From JANNAV01 sp031384695 (GTDB lineage Bacteria > Pseudomonadota > Alphaproteobacteria > Rhodobacterales > Rhodobacteraceae), in assembly GCA_031384695.1 (NCBI GenBank), contig JANNAV010000369.1, forward strand, positions 1-23,410: a stretch of 23,410 nucleotides of DNA, given 5' to 3'. This document shows, in pieces, positions 22,303 to 23,410 of the stretch (the stretch's first letter is position 1; each line of letters opens with the position of its first letter). The position numbers and the translations under genes are program-made. Below the pieces are notes generated by a model. That model worked only from the letters and a program-made list of their open reading frames with translations, was not told the origin of the DNA and searched no databases.

Positions 22303-23410
22303 CTAAAAATTCAAAACAGGAATACGTTCAAATTTGCCGAGTTCAGACACAGAGGAGCTGAACATCTTAGATAGATTATAGTGGCTCCTTTCAGCTGGAT
22401 CACGCGCTTCAAATTCTTCAAAATCACGCAGACCATCTTCCACATCTGCCCACAAATCGCTCATTGGGTCCGGGGCGGAACCTGAAGGCCACAGGCCTTT
22501 TCTTTCGCCAAGCGCATCTCGCCAGAATGCCGTTTCAGTCATTAGGACACCTGCTTGGTCGAAAAGCCGTCGAGTTGCCCCCGTTGCCAACCTCAGCAGC
22601 AAAGCGGAACGTGAAATCACCGACAGATGCCAATCGTTGCTGGTAGTTGACCGTTTTGATGAAAACTGGAGAATTTCAGGCTCGACTGTCGACACTGAAC
22701 GCAACAAGAATTTGTGAATGACTGTTGCGGCATTGCCAACGGCACCGCCTTGATGGGTGATCATCGCTTGCGCAATCCGCTGGTGATCTGCCTGTCCTAA
22801 GCTAGTTGGTCCGTATCTTCCTTCGATACGCATATCAAGAAGGGATCTCAAAAGGAACTTGTCTAGGTTGCCGAAGCCATTCGAACCAGTTGGACCGAGG
22901 ATCGACCACATTGATCTTACAAAACTCGTTGCGCCTTCTATGCTGCCATTGTTCGAAAACTCTAATCCGGTTGGACGATAGCTGGTTGTATTTCTCGCAT
23001 TTCGGTCATCCTTGAACCTCGCTAGATCCATGCCCCACTCTTTCAGCCATTCCTGTCCTGAAAGTCGAAGGATTGGGTTCGTACCCAAGGGGCTTGCCCA
23101 GCTCGAAAGCTTGATTTCAAAGGGAACGATTATCTCTCCAAGAAGATTGGCGGCATGAGCTGTGTCGGCCCAGGCCTCTACGCATTCCCAGACAAAGTCA
23201 TGCGTGCCTCTTCTGTCTGGAAATGCGATTACCGAGTTTTGACCATCGATAAGGAAATGCCGATTATTAAACGCACCGATGCCTTGAGTGGCCAAGAGCG
23301 ACATCGCAGCGCGCAGTTCAGCATAATATGCCAAATGAAGGGCTGTGCCCTCATCGCCGTGGAGCATAGCGTTGATTGAGCGCCCAAGAAATGACCATCC
23401 ATCGGAACAG
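22303..23410 (-). CDS. Unrecognised protein encoded upstream of the nuclease (5' end outside window)
   Basis: The frame ends at TAG 22303-22305 and stays open to the window edge. Codons upstream of the ATG at 23367 read CSDGWSFLGRSINA and continue smoothly, so that ATG is internal and the gene is cut by the window boundary. At least 368 residues are visible. The N-terminal part is helical (HLAYYAELRAAMSLLATQGIG), followed by beta-rich sequence (NRHFLIDGQNSVIAFP) and several helical stretches. There is no membrane segment, Walker motif or nuclease signature that I can see. Coupling to the PD-(D/E)XK gene (9 nt) makes it a likely functional partner: DNA-recognition subunit, specificity factor or accessory defence protein. 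The function is not assigned. Confidence 0.7.
   Translation of the reverse strand, partial: CSDGWSFLGRSINAMLHGDEGTALHLAYYAELRAAMSLLATQGIGAFNNRHFLIDGQNSVIAFPDRRGTHDFVWECVEAWADTAHAANLLGEIIVPFEIKLSSWASPLGTNPILRLSGQEWLKEWGMDLARFKDDRNARNTTSYRPTGLEFSNNGSIEGATSFVRSMWSILGPTGSNGFGNLDKFLLRSLLDMRIEGRYGPTSLGQADHQRIAQAMITHQGGAVGNAATVIHKFLLRSVSTVEPEILQFSSKRSTTSNDWHLSVISRSALLLRLATGATRRLFDQAGVLMTETAFWRDALGERKGLWPSGSAPDPMSDLWADVEDGLRDFEEFEARDPAERSHYNLSKMFSSSVSELGKFERIPVLNF

Noticed and set aside
1..23410. tRNA or rRNA genes as integration sites
   Set aside because: No cloverleaf-like sequence with a TPsiC arm or rRNA signature was noticed in the gaps; a covariance-model scan would be needed to exclude one.

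Overview
The window looks like a stretch of accessory DNA from an alphaproteobacterium, most likely a Rhodobacteraceae relative. The basis is high-GC coding sequence, IS3-type elements, a DUF3489-type gene and FCD-family regulation; the taxon is inferred and not proven. It reads as a genomic island made of three blocks with different histories.

Left edge (1-1.5 kb): the 3' end of one IS3-family transposase abuts a second IS3-family element that is thoroughly dead. Its orfA has lost its start codon and carries two frameshifts. Its orfB has three in-frame stops, one of each kind, while keeping its catalytic acidic residues.

Catabolic and transport island (1.7-16.05 kb): an FCD-type GntR regulator (13029-13685) sits between two transcription units. 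On the minus strand a long operon runs from 12.9 kb down to 1.7 kb: a VOC-family protein, a periplasmic family-5 solute-binding protein, two Dpp/Opp permeases, two Dpp/Opp ATPases, a second family-5 binding protein with no signal peptide, an amidohydrolase, an Asp/Glu/hydantoin racemase, a DapA-family aldolase-like protein and an SDR. Most junctions overlap or nearly touch. On the plus strand are a dihydropyrimidinase/hydantoinase-type amidohydrolase and a fumarylpyruvate-hydrolase-like FAH protein. A 16-nt motif, GTATACA-N4-GTATC, occurs about 40 nt upstream of the first gene of both units and is the best candidate operator for the regulator. Together the genes suggest uptake of a small cyclic or linear amide (hydantoin-, imide- or peptide-like), racemisation, ring opening or deamination, and C-C cleavage of the acid. 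The substrate is not identifiable from sequence.

Right part (16.4-23.4 kb): decayed phage or mobile DNA holds a terminase-small-subunit-like gene, a small gene broken by a G-run frameshift, two small intact genes and a DUF3489 gene with an amber stop. Next come a lone DUF1989 (urea-carboxylase-associated) gene and an 800-bp gene-poor stretch with a 14-bp-period repeat. The last block is visibly more AT-rich: a D12-class adenine methyltransferase faces, and overlaps tail to tail, a two-gene operon of an unrecognised protein (running off the window) and a PD-(D/E)XK nuclease with a RecB-like QxxxY motif. This is a restriction-modification or defence module with an unexplained third component.
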